Shown here piece by piece: positions 13,785 to 25,150 of a stretch of DNA of 64,000 nucleotides; position 1 is the stretch's first letter, and each line of letters starts with the position of its first letter. The stretch is taken from the NCBI GenBank assembly GCA_023614405.1, contig CM042694.1:479729392-479793391 (forward strand), given 5' to 3'. The notes under the pieces were generated by a model. That model was not told where the DNA came from. It worked only from the letters and a program-made list of their open reading frames with translations, and made no database searches. A program made the position numbers and the translations under genes. The stretch comes from Avena insularis. Its lineage: Eukaryota; Streptophyta; Magnoliopsida; Poales; Poaceae.

Positions 13785-14331
13785 ATTGGCACCGTCTGTG
13801 GGAACTGGGAGTGCTAATGTTGTGGCTTCCTCGGCCCCATCAACTGCGATCTACGACTCCGATGCAGCGGAGACTCGCCTCCTGTTCATCGCCCTCGACT
13901 TCACTGTCCACGCGATGGCGACTCCCTCGGATTTTGAGTCTGTGGGCGACGGGATTGGCCTGGCGATCAGAAGCCTACGTTTCCAGGTGGGTCGACTCGG
14001 CACGCTTCGCCTCCCCAATCAGCCGAATATCCCCGCGATTGCTCCTGCGTCGTGGTTCCCACCCTCGATCGGCACCCTGAGCAAACTCAACGCCTCAGCA
14101 TCAGTCAAGATCACGGATGGCAACAGCAGTTACGAGTCCGATCTGGGTGATCTGGCATCAGAAGACGGGGCTTACGGCTCCGAATCTGAGAGCTGCGGGA
14201 GAAACAGCTTCCCTAGCCACTACATGTGCGCCGTCATCAACACTGGCGATGGAAGCACTCAAAGGGAAAACGCCAACGACGGACCCACCAACAATGGGCC
14301 GACAAATCGACCCCCTGTCATTAGCCCCGTC
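13756..14331 (+). pseudogene. gag: Tat-1 gag, 5' part, interrupted by the LARD insertion
   Basis: One uninterrupted frame runs from inside the LTR to 14331. It contains a segment typical of Tat gag N-terminal regions (LRFQVGRLGTLRLPNQPNI) followed by an acidic, serine-rich stretch. The frame ends only because a TGA is formed by the first bases of the inserted LARD LTR. When the insertion (14332-41983 plus one CCGTC) is skipped, the same frame continues at 41989. The start codon is uncertain: ATG at 13756 lies in the LTR, and gag normally starts after the primer site. Confidence 0.65.
13786..13804 (+). other. Primer-binding site region of Tat-1
   Basis: TTGGCACCGTCTGTGGGAA sits two bases after the LTR end. 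The form TGGCGCCGTCTGTGGGAA is a hallmark of grass Tat-lineage Gypsy elements; here one G has become A. Tat-2 has a more decayed version at 21177-21196. Confidence 0.8.
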
Positions 14332-14797
14332 TGATGGGGGAATACGAATCGGGGTATATCCACGAAGCGGAGTCGCTAGATAAATCGAGCAGACTAAAGA
14401 TTATCCCAGAGCGGTTCGACTCGCCAAGTACGGCGACTGGCGCATACTGGACGCAGATGACTCACCGACTAAAGGCCCAACATAGCGACTCCAATACAAA
14501 GTCTATTAACACACTTGTAAACCCTAACTGGCTCATATATAAAACCACCAGGGACACTCCTTTGGGGGGCATCTCTCACACGTCATATTAGATCTAGTCT
14601 CTCTCCGCCTACGGCGGTTCCCATGTAACCAATCTATGATCATATACTGGATTGATAGTAGGATGTAGCGATCCTCCACCAAGGAGACGTGAACCTGATA
14701 CATCATGTACCAATCTCGCTTCCAAATTTTCCTACGTCGCATTGTCTCCTCTATGTAAGCTGCCCTTATAGCATCTGACGTGACCAATATCATAATA
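14332..14797 (+). repeat. 5' LTR of the LARD-like element
   Basis: TGATGGGGGAATACG to ACCAATATCATAATA, with a TATA-box candidate TATATAAAA at 14536-14544. The final bases differ from the 3' copy (ACCACAACA) only by C-to-T changes, so the usual CA end has become TA here. Confidence 0.85.
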
Positions 14798-14818
14798 GTT
14801 GGCGTCCAGCATGGACAA
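14798..14818 (+). other. Decayed primer-binding region of the LARD
   Basis: GTTGGCGTCCAGCATGGACA follows the LTR. It looks like a mutated TTGGCGCCCACCGTGGGGC, a primer-site region of grass Gypsy elements. This supports + orientation. The following internal sequence to 15196 shows no coding capacity. Confidence 0.55.
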
Positions 14819-15196
14819 GCGGTGCTTAGAGTTGATAATCCGGGTGGGATCCCTCACCATTGGCGACAACAGGATCTTATCTGGCAGACCTGTTCTGTGT
14901 CTGGTGGATTTTAATCGCGATCTGTAGGCAATCAAGACGGCGCACGGTTTGTCGAATATGGCCGCGCGGTCGGCAGCTGCAATTCCATTGTGTGAGAATT
15001 AACTCGATCGGATGATGCCATCCGCGTGACCTACTCTCACGCAGCAGAGAATCTCCATCAGGGAACATGCATACGCACGGGTCGTTACTAAATCATTATT
15101 CCAATTCTATCTTATCTCTCACTCTGGTGTATTAATTACTATACAAATTGGATACGTACCAAATTATAAATCTAACCTTTATACTTTGTTTTGCTA

Positions 15197-17586
15197 CTAG
15201 TAAGCGTCCACGTGCGACACGTCTAAGTTCTCAACTATTTTCTAACAAATTAGAAACTTATGTGAGGTACATGACAGTTAAATAGTCTACTTTTAGCTGC
15301 GGGTTGAAGCAAGTTCAGAAAACATCTAGTACTAAATATTTTGCCAGTTTTACATTTTTGAAGCCATTTGCTTTCTTACAAACCAGTTAGTTTCTTATGC
15401 TCGTTATGTGTCACATGTCATGATTTATGAAGGGAACACTTCCAATATTTCTACAAATGAGAGCAGTTAAAAATTAAAATTATTTTCATTTACTCTAATT
15501 GATTTGAATAAAATTTAGCATTGGTTTAGAAAATTAAAAAGAATCAGCCAACAATCTATAATGCACACGGCTGCCCGGACAACCCTTTAGGCACTCGCTC
15601 ACCATCATGATCGTTCCCTCCCTCGGCCAAAGGCCAGACCTCTCCCACCATGCTATGCAGATCCACGTTTAGCCATCCAATGTTTGTATCATGTAATTTT
15701 ATAATGATAATTGGAATGTGTGTTGAATGAAAATGCGAGAAGGAGACACTTAGTTTTGCCTTGATATTGTTCGTGAATGAATTTTTTTAGACAGATATGG
15801 AGCTATAAACTGAGGTGTCCCTTGCTTCATTCATGTGTTGCAATGCTATAGCCAGTCATGATGCTGGAAAACCTAGAGACAGCTACAGATCCTAGGTTGA
15901 CCGCTTCTGAAAAACAAAACTATTAAAGTTGAGTATCACTACAACTTCGGTGCTCTAGCAATTCATGTAGAGGTCCTTGAATCTGTGAAGAAATAGAAGA
16001 CGCAAGATAGGAATCTCAATTAGTAAAATGCCTTGAATTGCAAAAAAGCTCCACTTCTTCAAGAAGTATACTCTTCATGGATCATCAGGGAAGTCTGCGT
16101 GTGTATGCTAATTGATAGGAATGAAGATTTGGTGTACTTAATTTGTTTCTTAAACTAACTGAGGGAACTTCATTTTTCTTGCCACTTACATATTTGAACA
16201 TGTCAAACCAAGGGAGCCGAACAAATTTACTTTGCAGAACTGTTAAAATTTCCTGATGGAAGATAAAAAATAATACACTTCTACATTAAACTAAAAGTAA
16301 CATAACATACAAATCGCTTCAGTTCAACTTTTGAAGTATTAGGAGATGATTATTTTTGTAGCTACACATCATGGAGATACAGTCACTGAATTTATTGTAG
16401 GGCATAGCATACAATCTTCTTAAGAAGCATGCAACCTGCCTGAGCAGCAAGCTACCAATATTTAACAGTATATCAAAGAAATTGTTGCTTACTTCAAGAC
16501 AAGCTTCATTATCTTATCTAAACAAGTCAATATGAAATAGCGATTTAAAAAAGATGATTGACAGCGCAACACAATGGATATATGCAGAGAGCAAAACTCG
16601 TTAGAAATCAAACCAATACATTAGTCTATGCATATACACACCTTTCTTTATAGCAATCACACATGGATGGATAATATCGATCTTCAATTTGGCCATTTTC
16701 ATGGGTATGATTCCAGTTCCCACAAAATACCATCCACCTGTACGAATTTGACAACTAATACACGATTGTGCTTGGTTCAGTGCATAAACCAATTCGGGGT
16801 TTAATATCTCAATTTCACCAATGCTTAATTAGGGATGGTGTGACATCCAGAGCTACATGTAGTGGGCGAACATCTATTAGATACAAGAGAAAATAAAGAT
16901 AGTCTAACTCAACAGTGAAAAGTAGGAGCAGGAGCATAGGGACTTTAGTTTGAAGCGCCGTGGAGCAGTACTATCATCATAGTATCTCATGGATTCCTGT
17001 AAGCATGCAAGCAAGAATAAAAGTAAGATTACATGCTTGGTACCACTCAAAATCATCATCAGTGAAATTCCCTGTACCAAGCGGTATGGGTCCTTGGGGT
17101 GAGATTCGGTTTGCCCTGAACAATCGGCCTAGGAAGCAGTGCCTCCTCTGTCTTGGGATGGTCAGCAAATACGACAGTGGTCGTTCGTGTAGACGGTGAA
17201 GTGGCGTCCCGCCTGAACGTGTTCCTGCGTGAACTGCAACATCCACACAACGGCCCCCGAGATGTGGAGAAGATGCGGCACCGTCGCTCCATGGAGTGGA
17301 GTCGACTGTGAGGACTCCGGCGTTGAAGCAAGACGCGATGATTTGGGCACCAGGGGTCGGGAGAAGTTGATTTTGGATATCTTCCGCGTGATTTGGGCAC
17401 CAGGAGTTACTGAAGGTGATTTTATTAGTCCATGATTTGCGGGGTTTGAAACAGATTTGGATACATTCTATTGCGACGTCATTGGAGAGACATGTCACCG
17501 GAGAGACGTGGTCCGTCGGATGGCAAAGAATAACAGGCTGAGATTGGATGTTCCTGCTATGATAGTGCTTTTATAAGTAGTGGAGA
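15197..17586 (-). mobile_element. Candidate non-autonomous Helitron with captured gene fragments
   Basis: On the minus strand it would start at 17586 with TCTCCACTACTTATAAAAGC, very like grass Helitron 5' ends, and finish with CTAG at 15197-15200. The end is preceded by a small hairpin (ACGTG-TCG-CACGT, about 15209-15222) roughly ten bases upstream. The flanks are A before the 5' end and T after the 3' end, the Helitron A|T target rule, with no TSD. There is no Rep/helicase, so it is non-autonomous. Inside is sequence of non-repetitive character with possible exons at 16600-16800 and 16977-17498 on the minus strand. Confidence 0.55.
16977..17498 (-). pseudogene. Possible captured gene fragment inside the Helitron, unrecognised
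   Basis: A 173-codon open frame on the minus strand with varied amino-acid composition. It contains a short direct repeat (TGATTTGGGCACCAGG twice, about 17340 and 17390), so part of the frame is duplicated. A second frame over 17162-17350 includes HFTVYTNDHCRIC. I do not recognise the protein. Helitrons often pick up exons from host genes, which would explain protein-like sequence lacking any transposon domain. It could also be a chance frame. Confidence 0.3.
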
Positions 17587-18381
17587 TACAAGCTCCACAC
17601 AGGATTTGGGGTACACGCATCCACGGATACAAGATGGGGTCCGCGTCGCGTTTTCCGATCACGGCCATGGATCGGAGAGTCCGCGTGGACTCAGTCACGG
17701 AAGGTCTACTATCTTCATGGACTACTTCGCCTCATCTGTGGCTTACTCCGTCCGCTGCCACGACTCCACCACATCAACTCAAATAAAAACCCGTCTGACG
17801 CCGCCGCACGATCCGGTCTGTCGCGTTCTCTCCTTCCGGCTAAATGCCATACTCGGGGAGTCCCTCACCGGACTCGCCATCATCACGGACTCGCTTTCAA
17901 CGCGGACTCTCTATGCCCGAGACTCACTCGCCACGGACTCGTCACGTTCGGTGACTCATTTGTGGCGCTTGATTGATCATCTGCGCCGCCTTGGTTGATT
18001 ACACCTTCACCAACAACACATCCGCATGGAACTGCAGGTGTGCCACGAGTACTACATACTGCAGGTGTGCCACGAGTACTACATATGGCCGGTTTAATCT
18101 CCGTCTCTCCCTCAATTATTTGCATGCACATGATCCGATTCAAGAGGTGGTGTAGGGAACACGAAGATATAAGATTGGTTGCTCATGCCTATTGAGTTTC
18201 CTCTTCAATTCCCGTCTCTCTAAATTATTGCTCCATCAATGGATTATTTTATTTGCATCTAGTTTTTCATGCATGTTGATTATTTGCAGCGTTTAGAGAA
18301 TTGACCTAACTCTCAATCGCATGCTATCCTTGCGGCCACAACTAATGAGGTTTCTCTATTCGATCTCATATTTCTTATGCA
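17587..18381 (+). mobile_element. LARD internal segment with 27-bp tandem duplication
   Basis: Non-coding internal sequence between the Helitron and the CACTA. 17860-17960 holds several GGACTCGCC-type motifs also found at 19900-20070, 38965-39190 and 40870-41170, showing these pieces belong to one element. A perfect 27-bp tandem pair (CTGCAGGTGTGCCACGAGTA and seven more bases) lies at 18032-18085. Confidence 0.7.
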
Positions 18382-19731
18382 CACTATTAGGAAAACAGCT
18401 ATAGGTAGACAAGCTACTCTGTGGCGTATATGCAAAATCATGCGCCACGGAATTTCACATTTCTGTGGCGTATATTTTCGTGTGCGCCATAGAAAGTGAT
18501 GATTGACACATATAGATGTATGCGCCATAGAAAGTTGATGGGACCCAGCACCAAAAGTGGAGACAATTATGTGGCGCATAAGTGATGTTTCTGTGACGCA
18601 TATAGATGTATGCGCCACTGAATATGGAAAAACAGATCCCACCCCATCGACTTTTCAATTTTGTAAAAAATAAACAAAAATGATAAAAACTTCAAAAAAA
18701 AATCTCTGAGATGTAGTTATATTTTTTGGTGTAGTTGTAGTGAAAATTGAAACACGTGAATTTCGATGTATTTTGCAAAAATAGGTCATGGCACGGTAAA
18801 ATGACCATAACTTTTGCATACGATGTCGGGAAAAAAGTTAATATATCAAAATGATCGTCTCGAAATTTCCTACTCGAATTTAATCGCCTAAGGCGATTCT
18901 GGATTTTACAAAATCCCTAAATTCGAAAAGAGTAAAAAGTTATGGTCGAAAGAAGATTTTTTCCTGCAAAAAAATAAAAAAGGGGGAGAAACTTCTGTGG
19001 CACGTTTCTCCCATATGCGCCACAGAAATTTTGGGCGGGATTCGAAATTTAAATCCCGTCGGCGCCCTTCTCCCTCTCTTTTTCCTTTTTCTCCCCTCCC
19101 CACTTCTCCTCCCCTCCACACTTCTCCCCTTCTCCTCCCTCCTCCTTCTCCACTCTCCGGCGACCTCCACCCCGGTGACCTCCTCCACCACGATGACCTC
19201 CTCGTTCTCCTCCTCCACCACCTCCGGCAACCTCTTCCTCCACCACCTCCGGCAACTTCCTCCTGCGGCGACCTCCTCCTCCACCACCACCAACTCCGGC
19301 GACCTCCTCCTCTAACTCTGGCGACACCTTCCTCCACCTCCGGCGACTCCTCCTTCTACTTCGACCACCTCTGGCGATGGCCTCCTCCTCCTTCTCCTCC
19401 GGCCACCACCTCCGACGACCCACTCCTCCTAGGCCTCCTCCAGCCACCAGCCACCACCACCACCACCTTCGGCCAGATCTAGATCTGGCCCAGGTTTTTT
19501 TTTGAAATTTGAAAAAAAACTTTTGTGGCGCATATTGGCCATATGCGCCATAGAAATTTGAGATCTGGCCGCCTTTTTATTTGAATTTTGGAAAAAAAAA
19601 CTTTTGTGACGCATATTGGCCATATGCGCCACAGAAAATAATTATCAGTGGCGACGTTTCAATGGCGTATCAGATATGCGCCACTCATAGTGCAAAAAGG
19701 TGCGCCACTGATAAGGGTTTTCCTAGTAGTG
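18382..19731 (+). mobile_element. Non-autonomous CACTA DNA transposon, 1350 bp
   Basis: It starts CACTATTAGGAAAAC and ends GTTTTCCTAGTAGTG, imperfect terminal inverted repeats of the CACTA superfamily, flanked by a perfect 3-bp TSD GCA (18379-18381 and 19732-19734). Both ends carry many subterminal repeats of the type TGTGGCGCATAT / ATGCGCCACAG in both orientations (18418-18620 and 19000-19025, 19525-19705); in this superfamily such motifs bind transposase. There is no transposase. The middle (19060-19470) is a CT-rich CTCCTCC/CTCCGGCGACC low-complexity tract that opens frames on both strands. Confidence 0.92.
19060..19470 (+). repeat. CT-rich low-complexity tract within the CACTA
   Basis: Irregular repeats of CTCCTCC, CTCCGGCGAC and CCACCACC. 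The frames on both strands (for example 18997-19482 and 19049-19447) are simple-sequence Pro/Leu/Ser or Arg/Glu/Gly strings and are not treated as genes. Confidence 0.85.
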
Positions 19732-20086
19732 GCATCTACTATCCGAATCAACTACGGTATTTTATGTTGAACTAATACTTTACACTTTTATTTTTGTTAC
19801 GCATGCGCTCGTGGCGAATTGATTGTGGTCACTTCGCCGACTCACCACACTCTACCACACCCGTAGCTGATTCCTCAAGCTCAGGGAATCACCCGACACA
19901 GATTCGTCTTGCATGGACTCGCTACGTTTGGGCACTCGCCACATCCTTCGCGTACTCGCCACGCTTGAGAACTCCCCATCGTGGACTCGCTTGCCGTGGA
20001 CTCGCCCTCGCGGATTCTCCCGCCGGGGATTCGCCATGTTTGGTGACTCGCTCGCCGCGAACTCGCCATGCTACGGGCTAAACGCC

Positions 20087-20540
20087 ACGTCGACCCCGTG
20101 TTCGTCGCGTCGACTTCGCCATAGCACGACCTCCATCCGCCGCGTCGACCTCGTTTCCATCGCGTCGACTTCGTGATAGCGTGACCTCCGTCCGCCGCGT
20201 CGACCCCGTGTCCGCTAAGTCGGACTTCGCCATAGCGCGACCTCCATCCGCCGCGTCGACCCTGTGTCCGCCGCGTAGACTTCTCCATAGCGCGACCCCC
20301 GTCCATCGTGTCGACTTCGCCATAGCATGACCTCCGTCCGCCGTGTCAACCTCATGTCCGCCGCGTCGACTTTGCCATAGAGCGACCCCGTGTCCGCCGC
20401 GTCGACGTCTCCATAGCGCGACCTCCATCCACCACATCGACCCTGTGTCTGCCGCGTCAACTTTGCCATAGCGCGACATCCGTCCGCCGCGTCGACCCCG
20501 TGCCCGCCGCGTCGACTTTGCCATAACGCGACCTCCATCT
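20087..20540 (+). repeat. Degenerate minisatellite of about 55 bp in the LARD internal region
   Basis: About eight or nine diverged units, each built on CCATAGCGCGACCTCC, TCCGCCGCGTCGACCC and GTGTCCGCCGCGTCGACTT. CATAGC-type anchors recur at about 20120, 20176, 20231, 20285, 20321, 20375, 20412, 20467 and 20521, mostly 54-56 bp apart with some shortened units. Long frames on the minus strand here (20078-20524 and others) are artefacts of the repeat. Confidence 0.85.
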
Positions 20541-20777
20541 TCCGCATCGTCTCCGCCAAAGCGTGCCTATACTTCCTCTACGTCGAATGCGTACGCTGCT
20601 CCTGCTAAGGCCCCTAATCGCACGAATCGCCAGAGAGGGTCACATGCCATGCTGCATGGACTCATGGACTCACCACTGGGCGTCTCGTCCCTCTGAAAAA
20701 ATCAATTCGCCTTTGTCAACCTTTGAAAGAGCGACTCGCAATGGCCAAGTAATGCGGACGAGGATTCGCAAACCAAG

Positions 20778-21175
20778 TGACATAGGTATGATTATTCGGG
20801 TCCCTATGATTTGCTACCTAGGGCCTGTGGAAGGGCTTATGGCCCATAAAGAGTCAAGATAAAGATCCAAAGGAGCAACTGACAAAGATTATAGTTCTAT
20901 TAGGAAAGTGGAACAAAGACCGGCATCGAGTTGGTGTTGTAATCATATAACCTATCTGCATACAACTTTGAGACCACCTATTATATATAGGGCGGGAGAA
21001 GCCTAGAAGAGGTACTAAACAATCCCCAAGCGATTTGTAATAGTGCGATTCACCAAATATTCAGGCGACTTTGATTCCATTGTTCTCCTTGACATCCGAT
21101 GAAATCTGAAGCGTTCTCTTTTTCGTGAAACCCTAAGTCCTTCTTCATGGACATTCTCGAGGTTACCCCTTGTCA
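20778..21175 (+). repeat. 5' LTR of Tat-2
   Basis: TGACATAGG to CCCTTGTCA, TATA-box candidate TATATATAG at 20982-20990, followed by the decayed primer region ATTGACACCGTATGTGGGAA from 21176. Confidence 0.88.
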
Positions 21176-21188
21176 ATTGACACCGTAT

Positions 21189-23303
21189 GTGGGAAAATTG
21201 AATGCGGGAACCATGGATTCGGCGGAACTCTCTTTTCCAAGCAGCAACCCAACAAAAGCGGTTCCACACCCTCCCACCCATGTGATAGTACTAGCCGAAT
21301 TCAACGGTGGATCCGATTTGATCATCGAAAGTTTCCACTTCCAAGTAGAAGACCCCCAAGGATCACACCCTTCGGCACTGATTATATCAGAACCGTCGGT
21401 GGAAAAGACCACGCTTATAGAGATACCAGCATCGTCTGTCAGATCCTCAATGGAGGTCACGGAAGAAATCGAGGCACCAGAGGAAAGCAAGCAAGATGAG
21501 GCAGATCTGGGGGGCCTTGATGGTCTTTACGATAATCTCTCCTTCGGATCAGAGTCCTCACTAACCCCACCACATGAAAGAAGCCCGCACAAACTCTGAA
21601 CCCGAATAAAACAGCGAAAACATCGACTTTGGGATAAGGATGGCAGAAATCTACCCAGAACAAAAACTAATGGACTTCACTGATTCACCCAACAGTGTCT
21701 CCATCAATTCAGATCATGACGTCACCAGTTCATATGTCACTCAGCACCAAGTCTGTGTGATCGTTGGAGACACAACAACTCAACAAGACTCCAACGGTAT
21801 TCCTATTTTTAACCCTGATGATATACTATCAAGCGACAATGCAGGAAACTACGAAAACGAGGGAAATCGTGGAAACAGGGAAGACCCAGCAAATAACCGT
21901 GCAACCCCAGGAGGAGGAGAACCACGCGGAGGCGAGAGACAAACTCTCCGGTTACCAGCCGAAGCATGGCAAAAATAAAGAGCAGCAATTTCGGGTGCAG
22001 TCCCCATGGCAGCTGACGCCACGCTTGATGATCTACTAGCATATCAGTATTTACTTCATCACAAAAAGAGAGACCTACTAAGGATGCAGAGGCAGTTGGA
22101 TGAAAGAAAAAGGCTTGCCGACAAATCCAGCCTATGAATGACACAACTAAGTTCCACCCGAGGATCAGGGAGCATGACAGGAGGAGCACCGCCAAGAAGA
22201 AGAACATCTCAACTACAGAACATCCCTGAAACAGAAAGAAGCGAACTGATCTGAGACCTAGATTTATTGTTTATGTCAACAGATCAAGTAGGGAATGTCA
22301 AGGCAAAAACGGCTCAAGCAACAATTCTAGCCGCACAAACATACCTAATCACAACTCAGCCTGCACCCAACGATCCTCGTAAAGCCCTCAACTGCTCCGC
22401 CCTAATGAACCTCGACATGGTGGGAGCATCCCTCGCACAAGTAGATCAAAGTATCACGCGCCAACCCGACAGATCCCCACGTCGTCATGATAGTCCTCGG
22501 CAAATAGGGCATACCCGACGATCACAATTGCCACATCAGGTCCACATCTCAGGATCAGAGCCACGAAACGATGCAAGAAACGACATCACACAACGAAGAA
22601 TCGACAGATGTAGGGAAGAGCGCAACAACCGAAGGTATTATGAAGGTGAGAGCGAGGAAGAGCAAAACCTATGCGGAGCCAACTGCTTTACCCGACGGGT
22701 TTGCCAGAATCCAGTACCAAAAGATTTCAAATTACCTCACAATCATTAGAAATACGACAGCCTCCAAGAACCAGAAGCTTGGTTGACAGATTATCTGGCC
22801 ACAATCAAGTTACAAGGTGGTCCATGGCTACCGCAATGCAAAGCTTGCAGCTACACTTAACCGGTGCAGCTCGCTCCTGGTTAAAGCAACTACCCGAAGA
22901 TTCCATCAGCAGCTGGAACGACTTGGAGGATAAATTTATTTGAAATTTCCACTCCACCTTCAAGCGACCTGTGTCTCTAGAACAATTGAGAGCCTGTAAA
23001 TAGAAACCAGGAGAATCAATATGAGCTTTCGTTCAACGGTGGAACATCAACAAAAACTTGGCTAAACCATCTCTGATGAAAGAGCAATTTTTGCTTTCAA
23101 TGAGGGACTTCGACGACAAGAATTCATTGAAGAGCTAGGGCAAAATAAACCAAAAACAATTTCACAGCTGATGGATATAGCCAATTGCTGGGCCAATGGA
23201 GAAGATGCATTACACAACAAAAGAGCCCACTCACCCGAAGAAGACAGGGACATGCGCAATAACGATAGAAGGCGACGAAACAACAATGGGTATAACACAC
23301 CAA
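21189..23303 (+). pseudogene. gag: Tat-2 gag, N-terminal and capsid part, decayed
   Basis: Readable in several frames. 21147-21599 gives a Tat-type N-terminal region (FHFQVEDPQG, then acidic and serine-rich); 21640-21978 continues it in another frame. The capsid-like Retrotrans_gag domain is seen at 22720-23100: YLTGAARSWLKQLPEDSISSW-type sequence (HLTGAARSWL at about 22850), then RPVSLEQLRACK and FVQRWNINKNL after a stop at 22942. The C-terminal basic region (DRRRRNNNGYNTPSYS, about 23258-23306) is cut by the Copia insertion and resumes at 31766. Stops and frameshifts rule out a functional protein. Confidence 0.75.
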
Positions 23304-23308
23304 GTTAC

Positions 23309-23719
23309 TCTAGGGGTTCCGCACATGAAAACAATAAATTTTACCCTATGCCCCTAAACCCCTAATGCTGCTAGGACCTATATATTAGTAATACAGTAAC
23401 GGGAGGGGATTTTCGCGAACTTACCCTTGAAGACCGAAAAGCGTTGTCAACACTTAGGAGAGTGTGGTTGATGTAGACGAGCCGAAGCCGACCTCAAGGT
23501 CGTGATGAAGTCCTTGCGCTCCTTTGGCTCCAACGACTTGAGTGCCTTAAGTGCGACACCTCGTGGGGAGTTACACACGTCCGGTGCCTGACGATGACTC
23601 CCGCTTCCCTGATCCAGCAGCAGTTGTGGAAGTAGAGCTCCTGGATCCGAATCTCGCAGCGCGACGGCGCTCCGCGGTGAAGATGTCTCTCGTTCGTGCA
23701 GTCCGAACTTGGGACCACG

Positions 23720-23794
<75 letters not shown>

Positions 23795-25141
23795 CAATTG
23801 GAGGTCTTCCCAAAAGTGAGAAGACCTTTTTTTGAATATTGTGTTTATTTATCTAGCCAAATACCCCCACTATATATAGGGGAGGGGAGGTACTACCTCC
23901 CTCAAAGTCCCGGGGTGGGACTACAGGAGAGGAGAGGGGGAGGGGTGGCACCGTCGGACACCCCCATGGGCCCGCGCGGGGGGCTAGCCTAGTAGGGCGC
24001 CGGCCACCCCCTCTGGCCATTCTCCCTCTCATCTTTCCCTAATGGACCCTCTTCTCTCTGGAATTGGCCCATTAAGCCTTTTGACCTTTAAATTGATTTT
24101 ATCTTTTATTAAATAATTATGAATAAATGATTAAATCAATATTTAACATTCATTCATATATTATTAAATCTCCGTGGCTATGGAACACCTTCCACCTCCA
24201 CTCCGGACATCCTCCAGAGTTACCAAAACCCTTCCGATTTTCTCTCTAGTATTCTTCGGCGATTCTATCGGTCCTATAAACACTCTCTAAGCATCATCAA
24301 ACCCTTAAGCGTGATACCCTAAGGTTCGGGAACACTCCAGACATGGTCAGGACACTCCTGGACCAATGGTCGACAGAGGGACCTGGATGGCCATGTGACC
24401 TCTGTGCGTTCCACGAAGATCTTTTGTCGTTTGAACCGGGACGGTCATGTCTTATTCCCTTTGTCACTCAATACTTGCATTGTCCAAGATCTGATCAATG
24501 ACATCACCATGTCGTGTTCAATCTCGCTACCGAACAATGCTACTTGACTCGTTCCGACAAGTGATATCCCTGTGATCAAATCACACGTTGCGCAGCTATT
24601 GGATATAACTTCTCCGAGTGGGCCCTTGAGTATCTTTCCGTCACGTGGACGGACAAATCCCGCTCTTGACATATGTTACCTCTACGGTTTCCTCCAAGTA
24701 CCTGAACACACCTTTATAACCACTGTATTACCATGTGGCGCTTGATGCTATCTAAGCACTCTCGGGAGCCAGTGATTGATATAGCCTCATGGTCTAAGGA
24801 ATAGTCTACGAGGATCCATTTCTAATCATCGTAACTTGAACTTTGTGACATGATCGGGTCACGATGTTTAGGTTGGGTATTGGTTCATCATCTCATTCTC
24901 ATAATGAGTTGACTCCATTTCCAACTGGCATAAATGCCACATGATCAGGAAACTTGATCATCTGTTGACCAATGAACCAGTGACTAGAGTTTCACTAGGA
25001 ACCCCTGGTTGTTTATATATCACACGTGTATTGATGTTTCCACTCAATAAAGTTATAGCATGATATAAAACTTAATCATAAAATTTATGAAATATGATAA
25101 TAATCCTTATTACTATTTGTCTCTAGGGCATATTTCCAACA
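23309..25141 (-). repeat. 3' LTR of the Copia element
   Basis: 1833 bp. It contains a (GA)33 microsatellite at 23725-23790 and a TATA-like CCTATATATAG at 23870-23880 (minus strand). By eye about 95% identical to the other LTR apart from indels. Confidence 0.92.
23725..23790. repeat. (GA)33 microsatellite
   Basis: 66 bp of pure GA. The matching site in the other LTR (about 30231-30250) has only 20 bp, so the tract has changed length since insertion. Confidence 0.97.
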
Positions 25142-25150
25142 GTCTCCCAC

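Noticed and set aside
15088..15196. Helitron 5' end on the plus strand near TCTATCTTATCTCTCACTC (about 15105)
   Set aside because: No matching plus-strand 3' hairpin and CTRR end found before 17600, whereas the minus-strand ends at 17586 and 15197 fit together.
18906..19482. Open frames of up to 161 codons on both strands
   Set aside because: Simple CT-rich sequence inside the CACTA; low-complexity products on each strand.
20078..20559. Minus-strand open frames of 114-148 codons
   Set aside because: They are translations of the 55-bp minisatellite (repeated RYGKVDAADTGS-like strings).
23551..23992. Open frames rich in Arg-Glu around the GA tract
   Set aside because: Created by (GA)n in a Copia LTR; not coding.
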